Below, in pieces: positions 6,701-13,397 of a stretch of 17,990 nt of DNA. The notes beneath the pieces were generated by a model, which saw only the letters and a list, made by a program, of their open reading frames with translations, did not search any database and was not told the origin of the DNA. This DNA comes from Methanoregula sp. GTDB taxonomy: Archaea; Halobacteriota; Methanomicrobia; Methanomicrobiales; Methanospirillaceae. Made by a program: the position numbers and the translations under genes. Numbering within the stretch: the stretch's first letter is position 1; every line of letters begins with the position of its first letter. Location of the stretch: the NCBI GenBank assembly GCA_003157895.1, contig PMKW01000191.1, forward strand, positions 3,376 to 21,365. The letters are read 5' to 3'.

Positions 6701-7930
6701 TTACTCCCCGTGGACGAGCCCGGCCTCTTCCATAATTCTGCCGTCAAGCGCGGTAACGAAACGCGTATGGGCAAGAGCATATTCCACAAGGTCTTCGATT
6801 CCCATCTCCTGCTCGTACGTCCGTACCTCGTCCAGCACCGCAGCCGTGGCAGGCATCTTTGGAACAGCCCGGCAGGCAAGATCTCCCGGTGTTGCATCGA
6901 ACGTCCCGATCCTGCGGGCAAGGATGATCGTTTCTTCCTTGTCATAGGTGATGAGCGGGCGGAGGACCGGTGCGGTCGCTGCATCCGAAATAACGCCAAG
7001 ATTCGCAAGCGTCTGGGACGCCACCTGCCCGAGGTTCTCACCGGTGACCACTGCTAGGGCGCCTTCATGGGCAAGGAGCCGGCCGGCCACTTTCTGCATG
7101 AACCGCTTACATATCACGCACCGGTACCGCGGGGGGATCTTCAGCTGGATCATCCGGTCAAACAGGGGTTCACTCACGGCAATGACCATTGGCAGCGGGT
7201 TACCGGCGCACCAGAGCGAGAGTTTCCGGTGGTTGTCGATTGCTGCAGCGGTTACATCCCGACCAGCCCAGCGGCCGGCATCAAGGTAGAGGTGCGTGAT
7301 CTCGCAGCCCCGTTTCATAGCGAGATAGGATGCAACCGGGGAGTCGATGCCAGACGAGAGGAGGACGAGGACACGGCCCTGGGTACCCCACGGCAGCCCG
7401 CCGGGGCCCGGGATCCGCCGGTCATAAACAAGCCCCCCGAAATCCCTCATTTCAATAAAGATCTCGTAATCCGGGTCATCGAGATCGACGTTGAGCCCCT
7501 GGATATGGTCATAGATAAAGGAGCCGATCTCCGTCCCCAGTTCCTGGCTGGTGAGCCCGGTCTTATGCTGGCGTTTTGCGCGGACGGCAAAACTCATGCC
7601 GGCAAAGAGGCTGTATGATGCAAGGGCGAGAGCGGAGCGGCTCAGTTCAGAAAGCTCTTTTGAAGTCCTGTGGCAGATGCTCACATCCACGATACCGAAA
7701 ATCCGCGAAACGATGCCGGCGATCCGTTCCGGATCATCCCCGGAGATCAGGATCCTTCCCCGGGGAGTCTCGTACCGGCAGGAGATGCCGGAGGCGCCGA
7801 GCGCTTTCCTGATATTGCGCAGGAGCATCCCGATAAAATGGTGCTTCACCGGCTCGCTCTTTAAGAAGAGCTCCCCGTATCGCGCCATGACGAGTATTTC
7901 CTCATCCGGTCCATCTCTCCCGGCAACCAT
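6701..7930 (-). CDS. thiI: tRNA sulfurtransferase ThiI (4-thiouridine synthase), rhodanese-less archaeal type
   Basis: ThiI adenylates and thiolates U8 of tRNA and can take part in thiamine-thiazole sulfur supply. From ATG 7930 the protein is 409 aa: an N-terminal ferredoxin-like/THUMP region starting at EILVMARYGELFLKS, a PP-loop ATPase motif SSGIDSPVA (about 192-200), a CxxC pair C271/C274 in RYRCVICKRF, GENLGQVASQT (about 297-307), and C353 in LACRAVPK, near the position of the active-site cysteine of bacterial ThiI. There is no C-terminal rhodanese domain. CxxC-containing ThiI of methanogens uses an iron-sulfur cluster and sulfide instead of persulfide relay. An upstream GTG at 7987 is in frame, but ATG 7930 keeps the first conserved strand and has AGGA just ahead. 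It is convergent with SepCysS and divergent from the DUF2150-type gene. Confidence 0.93.
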   Translation of the reverse strand: MVAGRDGPDEEILVMARYGELFLKSEPVKHHFIGMLLRNIRKALGASGISCRYETPRGRILISGDDPERIAGIVSRIFGIVDVSICHRTSKELSELSRSALALASYSLFAGMSFAVRAKRQHKTGLTSQELGTEIGSFIYDHIQGLNVDLDDPDYEIFIEMRDFGGLVYDRRIPGPGGLPWGTQGRVLVLLSSGIDSPVASYLAMKRGCEITHLYLDAGRWAGRDVTAAAIDNHRKLSLWCAGNPLPMVIAVSEPLFDRMIQLKIPPRYRCVICKRFMQKVAGRLLAHEGALAVVTGENLGQVASQTLANLGVISDAATAPVLRPLITYDKEETIILARRIGTFDATPGDLACRAVPKMPATAAVLDEVRTYEQEMGIEDLVEYALAHTRFVTALDGRIMEEAGLVHGE

Positions 7931-8057
7931 AGTCCTGAAACTATTACCGTTCTGGGGTGATAACCATTCGTGGTACCTTATGCTCACGACACGCCGGGAT
8001 TGGAAAACAGGACCCGGGGATCAGCCGGCACCCGTTTTCTGCGGTCCAACGAAATCC

Positions 8058-8063
8058 TTTAAT
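8058..8063 (+). promoter_or_regulatory. TATA-like box of DUF2150-type operon
   Basis: TTTAAT, preceded by a purine-rich BRE-like CGAAA at 8050-8054, is centred about 28 nt before ATG 8088, consistent with a leaderless or short-leader transcript. The 157-bp gap is shared with the divergent ThiI gene. Confidence 0.4.
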
Positions 8064-8087
8064 CACGGGAAGGAATACTGTACTGAA

Positions 8088-8720
8088 ATGGCGAAAAAGG
8101 CAGCAAAAAAGGTTGAGGCAGAACCGCTCAAGTTGTTTTATATCTTTTACAACCAGGAACGCTGGGACAACTGGTTAAAGACCCTCTCCGAATCGAGTTT
8201 TGAGGCAGATCCCAAGAGCGACGAGATGCCGGAAGGATTCCGGATACTGGACGGGTTCGCGGTCGATATCACGGTCTCGGTCCTGAAGATCATCAAGCTC
8301 TACCAGAACAAGCGTTTCACGTTCGATGAGGCCGTTGAAAAGCTCTCAGCTGTCGAGAAGATCGTCATGTCTCCTGCTCCTGAAGGGGAACTGGGGGAAC
8401 TTGTCGAGATCCTCCTGCTCCCGAAACTTGCACTCTTTGCTTCCTGCCGGCTCTATCTTGCCGGTGGTTTTGAGAAAGACATCAAGGTACTGGTCAAGAA
8501 AGGCAGATCCGATATCGACAAGGATATGGAAACTGCGCTTGAAACCGTTTCCAATATCGGTGCTGCCGTGATTGACGGTGCGTCCTGCTGCAGCAAATAT
8601 GTCAAGGACGATATCGAGCAAACAACGCTCTTCGACGAATGGCTTATCGAATGCGAGCGGATGGGCGAGGCAATGGCCTCCTTAAAGAACTTCGACGAGA
8701 GCACCGGAGAAGACGATTGA
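8088..8720 (+). CDS. DUF2150-like methanogen protein
   Basis: The 210-aa soluble, acidic protein is mostly helical and resembles the archaeal DUF2150 family, whose members carry an N-terminal FYxQERWDNWL pattern; here LFYIFYNQERWDNWLKTL is at about residues 16-33. The N-terminal 12 residues are lysine-rich (MAKKAAKKVEAE). No catalytic motif is visible; a CC pair occurs in DGASCCSKYVKDD (about residue 165). The function is unknown. ATG 8088 is chosen because the family motif follows closely and a TATA-like box sits at the leaderless distance; the open frame continues upstream without recognisable homology. The stop codon TGA 8718-8720 overlaps the TTG start of the next gene, so the two are coupled. 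The family name is from memory of its pattern and should be treated as likely, not certain. Confidence 0.8.
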   Translation: MAKKAAKKVEAEPLKLFYIFYNQERWDNWLKTLSESSFEADPKSDEMPEGFRILDGFAVDITVSVLKIIKLYQNKRFTFDEAVEKLSAVEKIVMSPAPEGELGELVEILLLPKLALFASCRLYLAGGFEKDIKVLVKKGRSDIDKDMETALETVSNIGAAVIDGASCCSKYVKDDIEQTTLFDEWLIECERMGEAMASLKNFDESTGEDD

Positions 8721-9169
8721 TCGCAGACCGGGCACGTTTCCGTCATGCAAAAAAATTAGAAAGGCTCGCCGGATACCGCCTTCCCGAGCTGGCATTTTCC
8801 GGAAACATGCTCGAGACCCTCACTTCAAGGATCGACTACGATTCCCTGGACTATGCGGTCCGGGAACAGATCCTTGCCTTTTTCAACGAGTTCCTGCGGT
8901 GCGACTGCCGGGATTCCCCGCTCTGCGGCTGCCCGGAGAAAAAATTTGCAAACAAGGTACTCGAGCTCCGGATGAACGGGCTCGACCACCGGCAGATCGC
9001 AGCATACCTTCTTGACGAATACGGGATCGAGCTCTTTCCGGCAGATATCCTGTCATTTCTGGAGGAATCTGTTCACGTACTCGAAGCTATATCTGATGTA
9101 TCACGCCTCCAGAGCCGGGACGAACTTGCAAAAAAGACGGCTGATACCATCCACCTGATCGAACGGTAA
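8717..9169 (+). CDS. DUF5814-like four-cysteine protein
   Basis: The 150-aa protein carries CDCRDSPLCGCPEKKF with four closely spaced cysteines (62, 64, 70, 72), a probable small metal site. A conserved-looking helical stretch, LELRMNGLDHRQIAAYLLDEYGIELFPADI split across 83-113, follows. The same arrangement occurs at the C-terminus of an archaea-specific superfamily II helicase (COG1202) and in stand-alone DUF5814 proteins, so this may be a nucleic-acid-related accessory protein. The start is taken as TTG 8717: GGAG at 8706-8709 lies 7 nt ahead and the TTGA junction overlaps the upstream stop. Open frame continues up to ATG 8639 inside the previous gene, but that would give an 81-nt overlap and an arginine-rich, non-conserved extension. 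The exact function is unknown. Confidence 0.8.
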   Translation: MIADRARFRHAKKLERLAGYRLPELAFSGNMLETLTSRIDYDSLDYAVREQILAFFNEFLRCDCRDSPLCGCPEKKFANKVLELRMNGLDHRQIAAYLLDEYGIELFPADILSFLEESVHVLEAISDVSRLQSRDELAKKTADTIHLIER

Positions 9170-9242
9170 CCTGTCTGTTTTTCTGGCCGTCTCATATATT
9201 CCCTGATTTTTCCCGCCCGCAATAAGGACCGGAATTTTTTTC

Positions 9243-9497
9243 CTATTTCCATTTCCTGGAGACGACGAGGCTCCCCTCGTCCCGCTGCGATTCTGCCTGA
9301 CCCAGCAGTTTCCGCAGCATGCAGGGTGTGACAAATTTTCCCGATATGATATGGATCGTCTTTTTCGCGGTACAGGGATCCGTTTCACAGGTAACAATGA
9401 AATCGTCATGGCGGTCAAGGGCTTTTAAGAGTAATTCCGGGAGCAGATCGATGACCGGTTTTACCGTTCTTTTTTTTCTGGTTTTCCGTTCCGGCAT
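9243..9497 (-). CDS. Small conserved-looking hypothetical protein (84 aa)
   Basis: This family is not recognised. The protein has a basic N-terminus (MPERKTRKKRTVKP), a leucine-rich helix DLLPELLLKALDRHDDF (about 17-33), then a strand-like part containing two cysteines, in TCETDPCTAKKTIHII (35-50), and a third in FVTPCMLRKLL (about 59). ATG 9497 has a TATA-like element centred 24 nt upstream and no Shine-Dalgarno sequence, matching other putatively leaderless genes here. It is convergent with the DUF5814-like gene, 73 bp away. The reading frame has normal codon use for this GC-rich genome and ends in SRKWK. It could be a lineage-restricted regulator or metal-binding protein; nothing in the sequence decides. 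Confidence 0.6.
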   Translation of the reverse strand: MPERKTRKKRTVKPVIDLLPELLLKALDRHDDFIVTCETDPCTAKKTIHIISGKFVTPCMLRKLLGQAESQRDEGSLVVSRKWK

Positions 9498-9516
9498 ACG
9501 GGAGAATAGTAGAGGG

Positions 9517-9526
9517 AATATGATAA
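9517..9526 (-). promoter_or_regulatory. TATA-like box of the 84-aa gene
   Basis: The minus strand reads TTATCATATT, centred about 24 nt before ATG 9497. Confidence 0.35.
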
Positions 9527-9869
9527 GGGTTTCAATGAGAAAAATTTTCAGAACAGGATGCGAGGGAGGGGAGCTCCGCCCCGGAGGTCAAATCTTTGTT
9601 TAATCTGCCTTTCATGACAAAACCTCCTTTTTACATAGATATTCCGGCGACCCGGTAAATAATCTTTGTATTAGTGTCCAATTTCTCCGGTCCATCTCGG
9701 TCTCAAAACTGGATCCGGGGCCGTTCCGGTTCCTTTTTTCCGGGAAAAATCTGGAATTTTCAGGATTTCTTATAGGATTTTCCTTTTATTGGTATAAAAC
9801 GAAATAGAGCACTATTTTAGAGCACTTTTGGTAAAATTTGGGAAATACACCGGGCGAATAATTTTTCTG

Positions 9870-9896
9870 AAAAACCGGGCCTGGCCGGTCCGGCCA
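9870..9896 (-). terminator. GC palindrome plus T-run after the PKD/M50 gene
   Basis: TGGCCGG (9882-9888) and CCGGCCA (9890-9896) form a perfect 7-bp palindrome around a single base. On the minus strand, 40 nt after the stop codon at 9936, it is followed by GGCCCGG and TTTTT. This is a plausible terminator. Confidence 0.45.
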
Positions 9897-9935
9897 AGAT
9901 ACGATGCGGTTGTAATTACAGGAATTTACCGGAAA

Positions 9936-12878
9936 TTATTGTAAATAGATATACAGGTAAAAGGCGATCAGGGGGATGAAGATGGCGGCCCAGGCTTTTT
10001 TATTCCATGCAAAGATCTCCACCCCGTCATTCGGTTTCACCGGAACCAGCGAGAAGACGCAGTTCAAAAGGTTCATGGAAAACCCGGCACCGCCGGCAAT
10101 GGCAAAAAATCCTCCGAGTGGGATAAGGAGCAGGGATGCGAGGGCCATTGCTATGCTCACTAAAGGTCCGGCAAGACGGACAAGGGCATCTTCCTCGGGA
10201 GTTGGTTTGCCAATACTCCGGATTACGGTGCGCGAAGGTTTGGCAAAGGCATTCCCGAAGAACCATGCAGTGGTAAGCATCGTGACCATCCCCAGGCCCC
10301 AGAACTGGTACTCCGTAATGCTTCCGCTGGTGTGCGCTACATGTTTATGGGCGAGATCGTGAAGGATGGAAGCCAGAGCGCCGGTGCAGAGGAAGATGAT
10401 CAGTGTTGTCAGCTGGATTTCAAGCCGGTCCTGGAGGAAAAATGCGGCCGTAAAACCAAGCGCAGTAATACCCGTTACCAGGACCTCGCGCAATGAAAGG
10501 CCCAGGAATACCGGCTTTAAGTTTTCCCGGGGACGTACCCCCCGTTTGGAGACCTCGGTGGAACTCATCAGCCCCGCTGCTTCGCCCTGCATGAAACTCT
10601 TGACAACAGTTGTTACCTTTTCAGAATACCGGTTAAAAAATTCACTTTCGCGGATCGTGGAACTGATCACACAGACAAAAATTCCGACAATGACTGCGGC
10701 GACCGGGGCAAACCGTGAAGGGATGTACGGGGACGATGGGAGGACCGTGCGATTCATGGAAATACCTGCGGGGGGATTCTGAACGGCTGCCGGTTGTGCC
10801 TCGGCCACCTGGGCAGCGGGGACGGCGGGAGCAGCAGATATGACCGGGGCAACGGATATGACCGGGGCAACGGATGCGACTGGAACAATGGATACTACCG
10901 GGACAATGGATGCGACCGGGGATGTGCCGGTGTTTGTACGGCCGGCAACGGCAAAATCCCCGAACCCGTGCACGATCGCATCAAAATAATAATTATTTCC
11001 GTCCTGGTGGTCAAAGGTTGTTGGAAGTTCCGTCCACTGTCCAGTGGTATCCTGAAGAATGACAATTTTTCCTATAGTGAGATGGTTTGTTGTTATCCAT
11101 GAGCCATCGACCCCGAACGTGATCACCGCATGATCGATGGCATCAGGGTTGATGCCAATGGCTTTTACCTCTTCATACCCTGCTACCGGCGGATCCGGTG
11201 GGTTCGCGAATGCGCCGGGTAAAACCGGCAGCGTAATCACGGTTACCTCTCCGATATCGCTGGAGGCAATGATCCGGACCAGGCTGATCACCACCGGAGA
11301 ACTTCCGGAGATTACCGGGCTGAACGTAAAGGTTCCGGTACTGCCTTTCAGGATGCCGGGCACGGTTGCTATACCGGAGGAAACTACCGGCTCGCTGTCG
11401 CTGCCGGAAGTGAAGGAACCGGAAGCGGGGGTTCCGGTGGAGCCCAGTACCGGAATCGCTGTTGCAGTAACCGTGATGTACCCGGTCCGGGTCATAGTGT
11501 TACTGCCGGAAGCGTTGGTTACCATGAGCGAGACCGTGTAGGTACCGGCAGTGGAATAACCAAACGATGCGTTTCTCACTTCACTGGTCGTCGTATTGTA
11601 CCATGATGAGGAAGCATCACCGAAACTCCAGTTCCACATCAGGGGGGTGACGACATCGGAGGTGTCATTGAAGGTGACATGAAGAGGCACCGGGCCGGTT
11701 ACCGGTGTCCCCGTGAAACCGGCTACGGGGGCCGGGGGTGATGCCGTTACCGTAACGTAGCCTGTTTTCCGGAGGTTATTGTATCCAAGGGCATTGAAGG
11801 CCTGTAGCGTTACATGGTAACTTCCGGGCGTGAGGTAGGTATGGGACGGATTTCGGTCCGATGAACCGACCGGGTTGAACCGCCACACGTCATTCACGTA
11901 ACCAATGATGCTACTCGAACCACCCGTGAGGACGATGCTGCCGTCCGGCAACGCTACCCGGCTCTGCGAATGTCGTGCCGGCCACCCGGCAGTTGCGGTC
12001 ACCTCCGTCCAGGTAGCGCCGTTATCCGTTGAACGCCACAGGTCATTCTTATCGACCGTGCCATCATTTCCGCCCATCAGCACGATACTGCCATCCGGCA
12101 TGGCAACGCTGCTGTGACCAGCTCGTGCTGCCCATCCGGCGCTCGCGTTCATCTCCGTCCAGGTAGCGCCGTTATCGGTCGACCGCCACACATCATTCTT
12201 ACGGGTTCCGTCGTAACCGCCCATCAGCACGATGCTCCCGTCCGGCATCGCCACGCTGCTCTGGGAATGTCGCGCCGACCATCCGGCAGCCGGGGTCATC
12301 TGCGTCCATGTTGCCCCGTTATCCGTTGACCGCCACACATCATTTTTAAAACCGCTGCTGAGGGCGTTACGACCGCCCATCAGCACGATGCTCCCGTCCG
12401 GCATCGCAACCGTGTTGTGGGAGTCTCTTCCCGACCACCCGGCACCCGGGGTCATCTGCGTCCACGTCGCGCCTTTATCCGTTGACCGCCAGACATCATT
12501 CCTGTAGCCGATGCCGCTGCCGTAACCACCCGTGAGCACGATGCTGCCATCGAGCAGTGCCACAGTACTATGAGAGTCTCTTGGCCCCCACCCGGCACCT
12601 GCGGTCATCTGCGTCCACGGCTCAGTGAAATTCTCGTCACCGAAAAACCAGGTCCAGCCAGTGGGGCTGCCCGAGGATGAATCCATAAAAGCGACCGGGA
12701 GTGGGGCAGAACCTGAAACGGGATTGCCGGTAAAGCTGACAACAGGTGCACCGGAACCCCAGCCAGTCACGGACGGAATGACTGCCAGCGATACGATTAT
12801 AAGAAAAAAAAGAACGGCACGAAAAGACCTGACATGGATCGGTTCAGAGAGCATTACAATAAAAAAACAACTCCTCAT
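9936..12878 (-). CDS. PKD/kelch-repeat surface protein fused to an M50 (site-2-protease-like) membrane domain
   Basis: The 980-aa protein has several modules in order. A signal/anchor segment spans about 19-38. The first half of a PKD domain (45-82, GWTWFFGDE) is followed by five kelch-like repeats of about 50 aa (88-338), each with PDGSIVL(M/T)GG and NDVWRSTDNGATW. The PKD domain is then completed (339-379, NPSHTYLTPGSYHVTL). A second PKD domain follows (383-472), then a PGF-pre-PGF-like domain (about 550-647, ending HGFGDFAVAG) and a Pro/Ala/Val linker of hexapeptide repeats (652-690). The membrane part (722-980) resembles M50 proteases: HDLAH at 840-844 where HExxH is expected, LAGPL (902-906) and NDG (950-952) for the third zinc ligand. 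It is probably exported at the cell surface with the protease-like domain in the membrane. ATG 12878 is chosen because a TATA-like box lies 22 nt upstream; ATG 12854 is an alternative. It stands alone, with no operon partner. Confidence 0.88.
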   Translation of the reverse strand: MRSCFFIVMLSEPIHVRSFRAVLFFLIIVSLAVIPSVTGWGSGAPVVSFTGNPVSGSAPLPVAFMDSSSGSPTGWTWFFGDENFTEPWTQMTAGAGWGPRDSHSTVALLDGSIVLTGGYGSGIGYRNDVWRSTDKGATWTQMTPGAGWSGRDSHNTVAMPDGSIVLMGGRNALSSGFKNDVWRSTDNGATWTQMTPAAGWSARHSQSSVAMPDGSIVLMGGYDGTRKNDVWRSTDNGATWTEMNASAGWAARAGHSSVAMPDGSIVLMGGNDGTVDKNDLWRSTDNGATWTEVTATAGWPARHSQSRVALPDGSIVLTGGSSSIIGYVNDVWRFNPVGSSDRNPSHTYLTPGSYHVTLQAFNALGYNNLRKTGYVTVTASPPAPVAGFTGTPVTGPVPLHVTFNDTSDVVTPLMWNWSFGDASSSWYNTTTSEVRNASFGYSTAGTYTVSLMVTNASGSNTMTRTGYITVTATAIPVLGSTGTPASGSFTSGSDSEPVVSSGIATVPGILKGSTGTFTFSPVISGSSPVVISLVRIIASSDIGEVTVITLPVLPGAFANPPDPPVAGYEEVKAIGINPDAIDHAVITFGVDGSWITTNHLTIGKIVILQDTTGQWTELPTTFDHQDGNNYYFDAIVHGFGDFAVAGRTNTGTSPVASIVPVVSIVPVASVAPVISVAPVISAAPAVPAAQVAEAQPAAVQNPPAGISMNRTVLPSSPYIPSRFAPVAAVIVGIFVCVISSTIRESEFFNRYSEKVTTVVKSFMQGEAAGLMSSTEVSKRGVRPRENLKPVFLGLSLREVLVTGITALGFTAAFFLQDRLEIQLTTLIIFLCTGALASILHDLAHKHVAHTSGSITEYQFWGLGMVTMLTTAWFFGNAFAKPSRTVIRSIGKPTPEEDALVRLAGPLVSIAMALASLLLIPLGGFFAIAGGAGFSMNLLNCVFSLVPVKPNDGVEIFAWNKKAWAAIFIPLIAFYLYIYLQ
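10837..10926. repeat. 18-bp tandem repeat (five copies) in linker of PKD/M50 gene
   Basis: Five 18-bp units begin with GAT at 10837, 10855, 10873, 10891 and 10909. The first two are identical and the others diverged. On the minus strand they encode hexapeptides of the type VAPVIS/IVPVAS, forming the Pro-rich spacer between the PGF-pre-PGF-like and membrane domains. Confidence 0.85.
11865..12617. repeat. Five coding kelch-like repeats, about 150 bp each
   Basis: The DNA encoding residues 88-338 of the PKD/M50 protein consists of five direct repeats with strong nucleotide similarity (for example the GACGGGAGCATCGT part recurs in each). The third and fourth units are shortest and closest to each other. 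Such similarity implies recent duplication or ongoing recombination between units. Confidence 0.85.
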
Positions 12879-12897
12879 CAGGTCAAATTCATTACTG

Positions 12898-12903
12898 TTT
12901 AAA
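12898..12903 (-). promoter_or_regulatory. TATA-like box of PKD/M50 gene
   Basis: TTTAAA is centred about 22 nt before ATG 12878, with further A/T-rich sequence upstream (12920-12945). The spacing fits a leaderless start at that ATG. Confidence 0.4.
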
Positions 12904-13098
12904 GAAATCCATGTCAGGGATAAAAAACGTTTTTATTTTATTTTTGGGTACCCTCCAGTAACAAGAGACCGCTCTGATATTCTTTTCTCACGCCGGGGAC
13001 ACCTGCTCAACCGTACTTTCCCGAATATCAGCGGATTGTATAAAAAAGGAATTATCAATTATAAGACCGGATCCGGTTTGTGATGAAATCAGGTCTTC

Positions 13099-13179
13099 CG
13101 GTTCTGATAAGGTAACGGTTGAAGGGATATTTATTTCGAGATGAAAAATTAGAGATCAACCGTTAACTTATCAGGACCG
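13099..13179. repeat. 24-bp inverted repeat with 33-nt spacer
   Basis: The left arm is 13099-13122 and the right arm 13156-13179; they are complementary at 22 of 24 positions. The core is CTGATAAG...AACGGTTGA. It lies in the gap between the tRNA-Leu 3' side and the promoter of the PKD/M50 gene. It could be a strong hairpin, a dyad operator or the remnant of a miniature mobile element. Confidence 0.75.
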
Positions 13180-13273
13180 TACCGCTGAACACATTAGATT
13201 CAGTTGTAGAGGCATTCTTAAAACTTCTCAGGGAATTTTCAACAGAATGAGAGATTTGACCCTTCGGGGGGAA

Positions 13274-13358
13274 TGCGAGGGATGGGATTCGAACCCAAGA
13301 ACTCCTACGAGACTAGGCCCTCAACCTAGCGCCTTTGACCTGGCTTGGCTACCCTCGC
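13274..13358 (-). tRNA. tRNA-Leu (anticodon GAG)
   Basis: This 85-nt gene reads GCGAGGG at the 5' end and CCCUCGC plus discriminator A at the 3' end. The D arm has GCC/GGC. The anticodon stem CUAGG/CCUAG carries loop UUGAGGG, so the anticodon is GAG (complement of 13320-13322). A long class II variable arm (UCUCGUAGGAG) and T loop UUCGAAU follow. The long variable arm and GAG anticodon identify leucine, reading CUC/CUU. CCA is not encoded (the next bases are TTC), and no intron is present. The outermost T-stem pair looks mismatched (U-U). A TATA-like box lies about 35 nt upstream of the mature 5' end. Confidence 0.95.
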
Positions 13359-13387
13359 TCTCGTGCCATTACAAAAAGGTTGTCTAT

Positions 13388-13397
13388 CTTATAAAAA
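13388..13397 (-). promoter_or_regulatory. TATA box of tRNA-Leu
   Basis: The minus strand reads TTTTTATAAG, centred about 35 nt before the mature tRNA 5' end. This predicts a start roughly 8-10 nt upstream of the tRNA, a usual spacing for archaeal tRNA genes. Confidence 0.6.

Larger units (their letters stand above)
9498..9935. other. 438-bp intergenic region, AT-rich, no gene seen
   Basis: No convincing coding frame. The region holds the promoter of the small gene at 9497, a good plus-strand TATA-like element (TATAAAAC, 9792-9799) with no gene behind it, a direct repeat TAGAGCAC at 9805-9812 and 9818-9825, and a GC palindrome at 9882-9896 beyond the end of the large minus-strand gene. Confidence 0.6.
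12879..13273. other. 395-bp gap between PKD/M50 gene and tRNA-Leu
   Basis: No coding frame is believed here. It contains the promoter of the minus-strand gene, a copy of a 12-bp sequence inverted relative to one inside that gene (12828-12839 and 12907-12918), and a large inverted repeat at 13099-13179. Confidence 0.6.

Noticed and set aside
7551..8087. N-terminal extension of the DUF2150-type frame
   Set aside because: It is antisense to ThiI and its promoter region; the recognisable protein begins just after ATG 8088.
11865..12617. CRISPR-like array
   Set aside because: The regular repeats are coding kelch-like units of about 150 bp within one open frame, not short repeats with unique spacers.
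12828..12918. 12-bp perfect inverted pair (CCTGACATGGAT at 12828, complement at 12907)
   Set aside because: One arm is inside the coding region and the spacing is 67 nt; it could be chance, and there is no further evidence of an operator.
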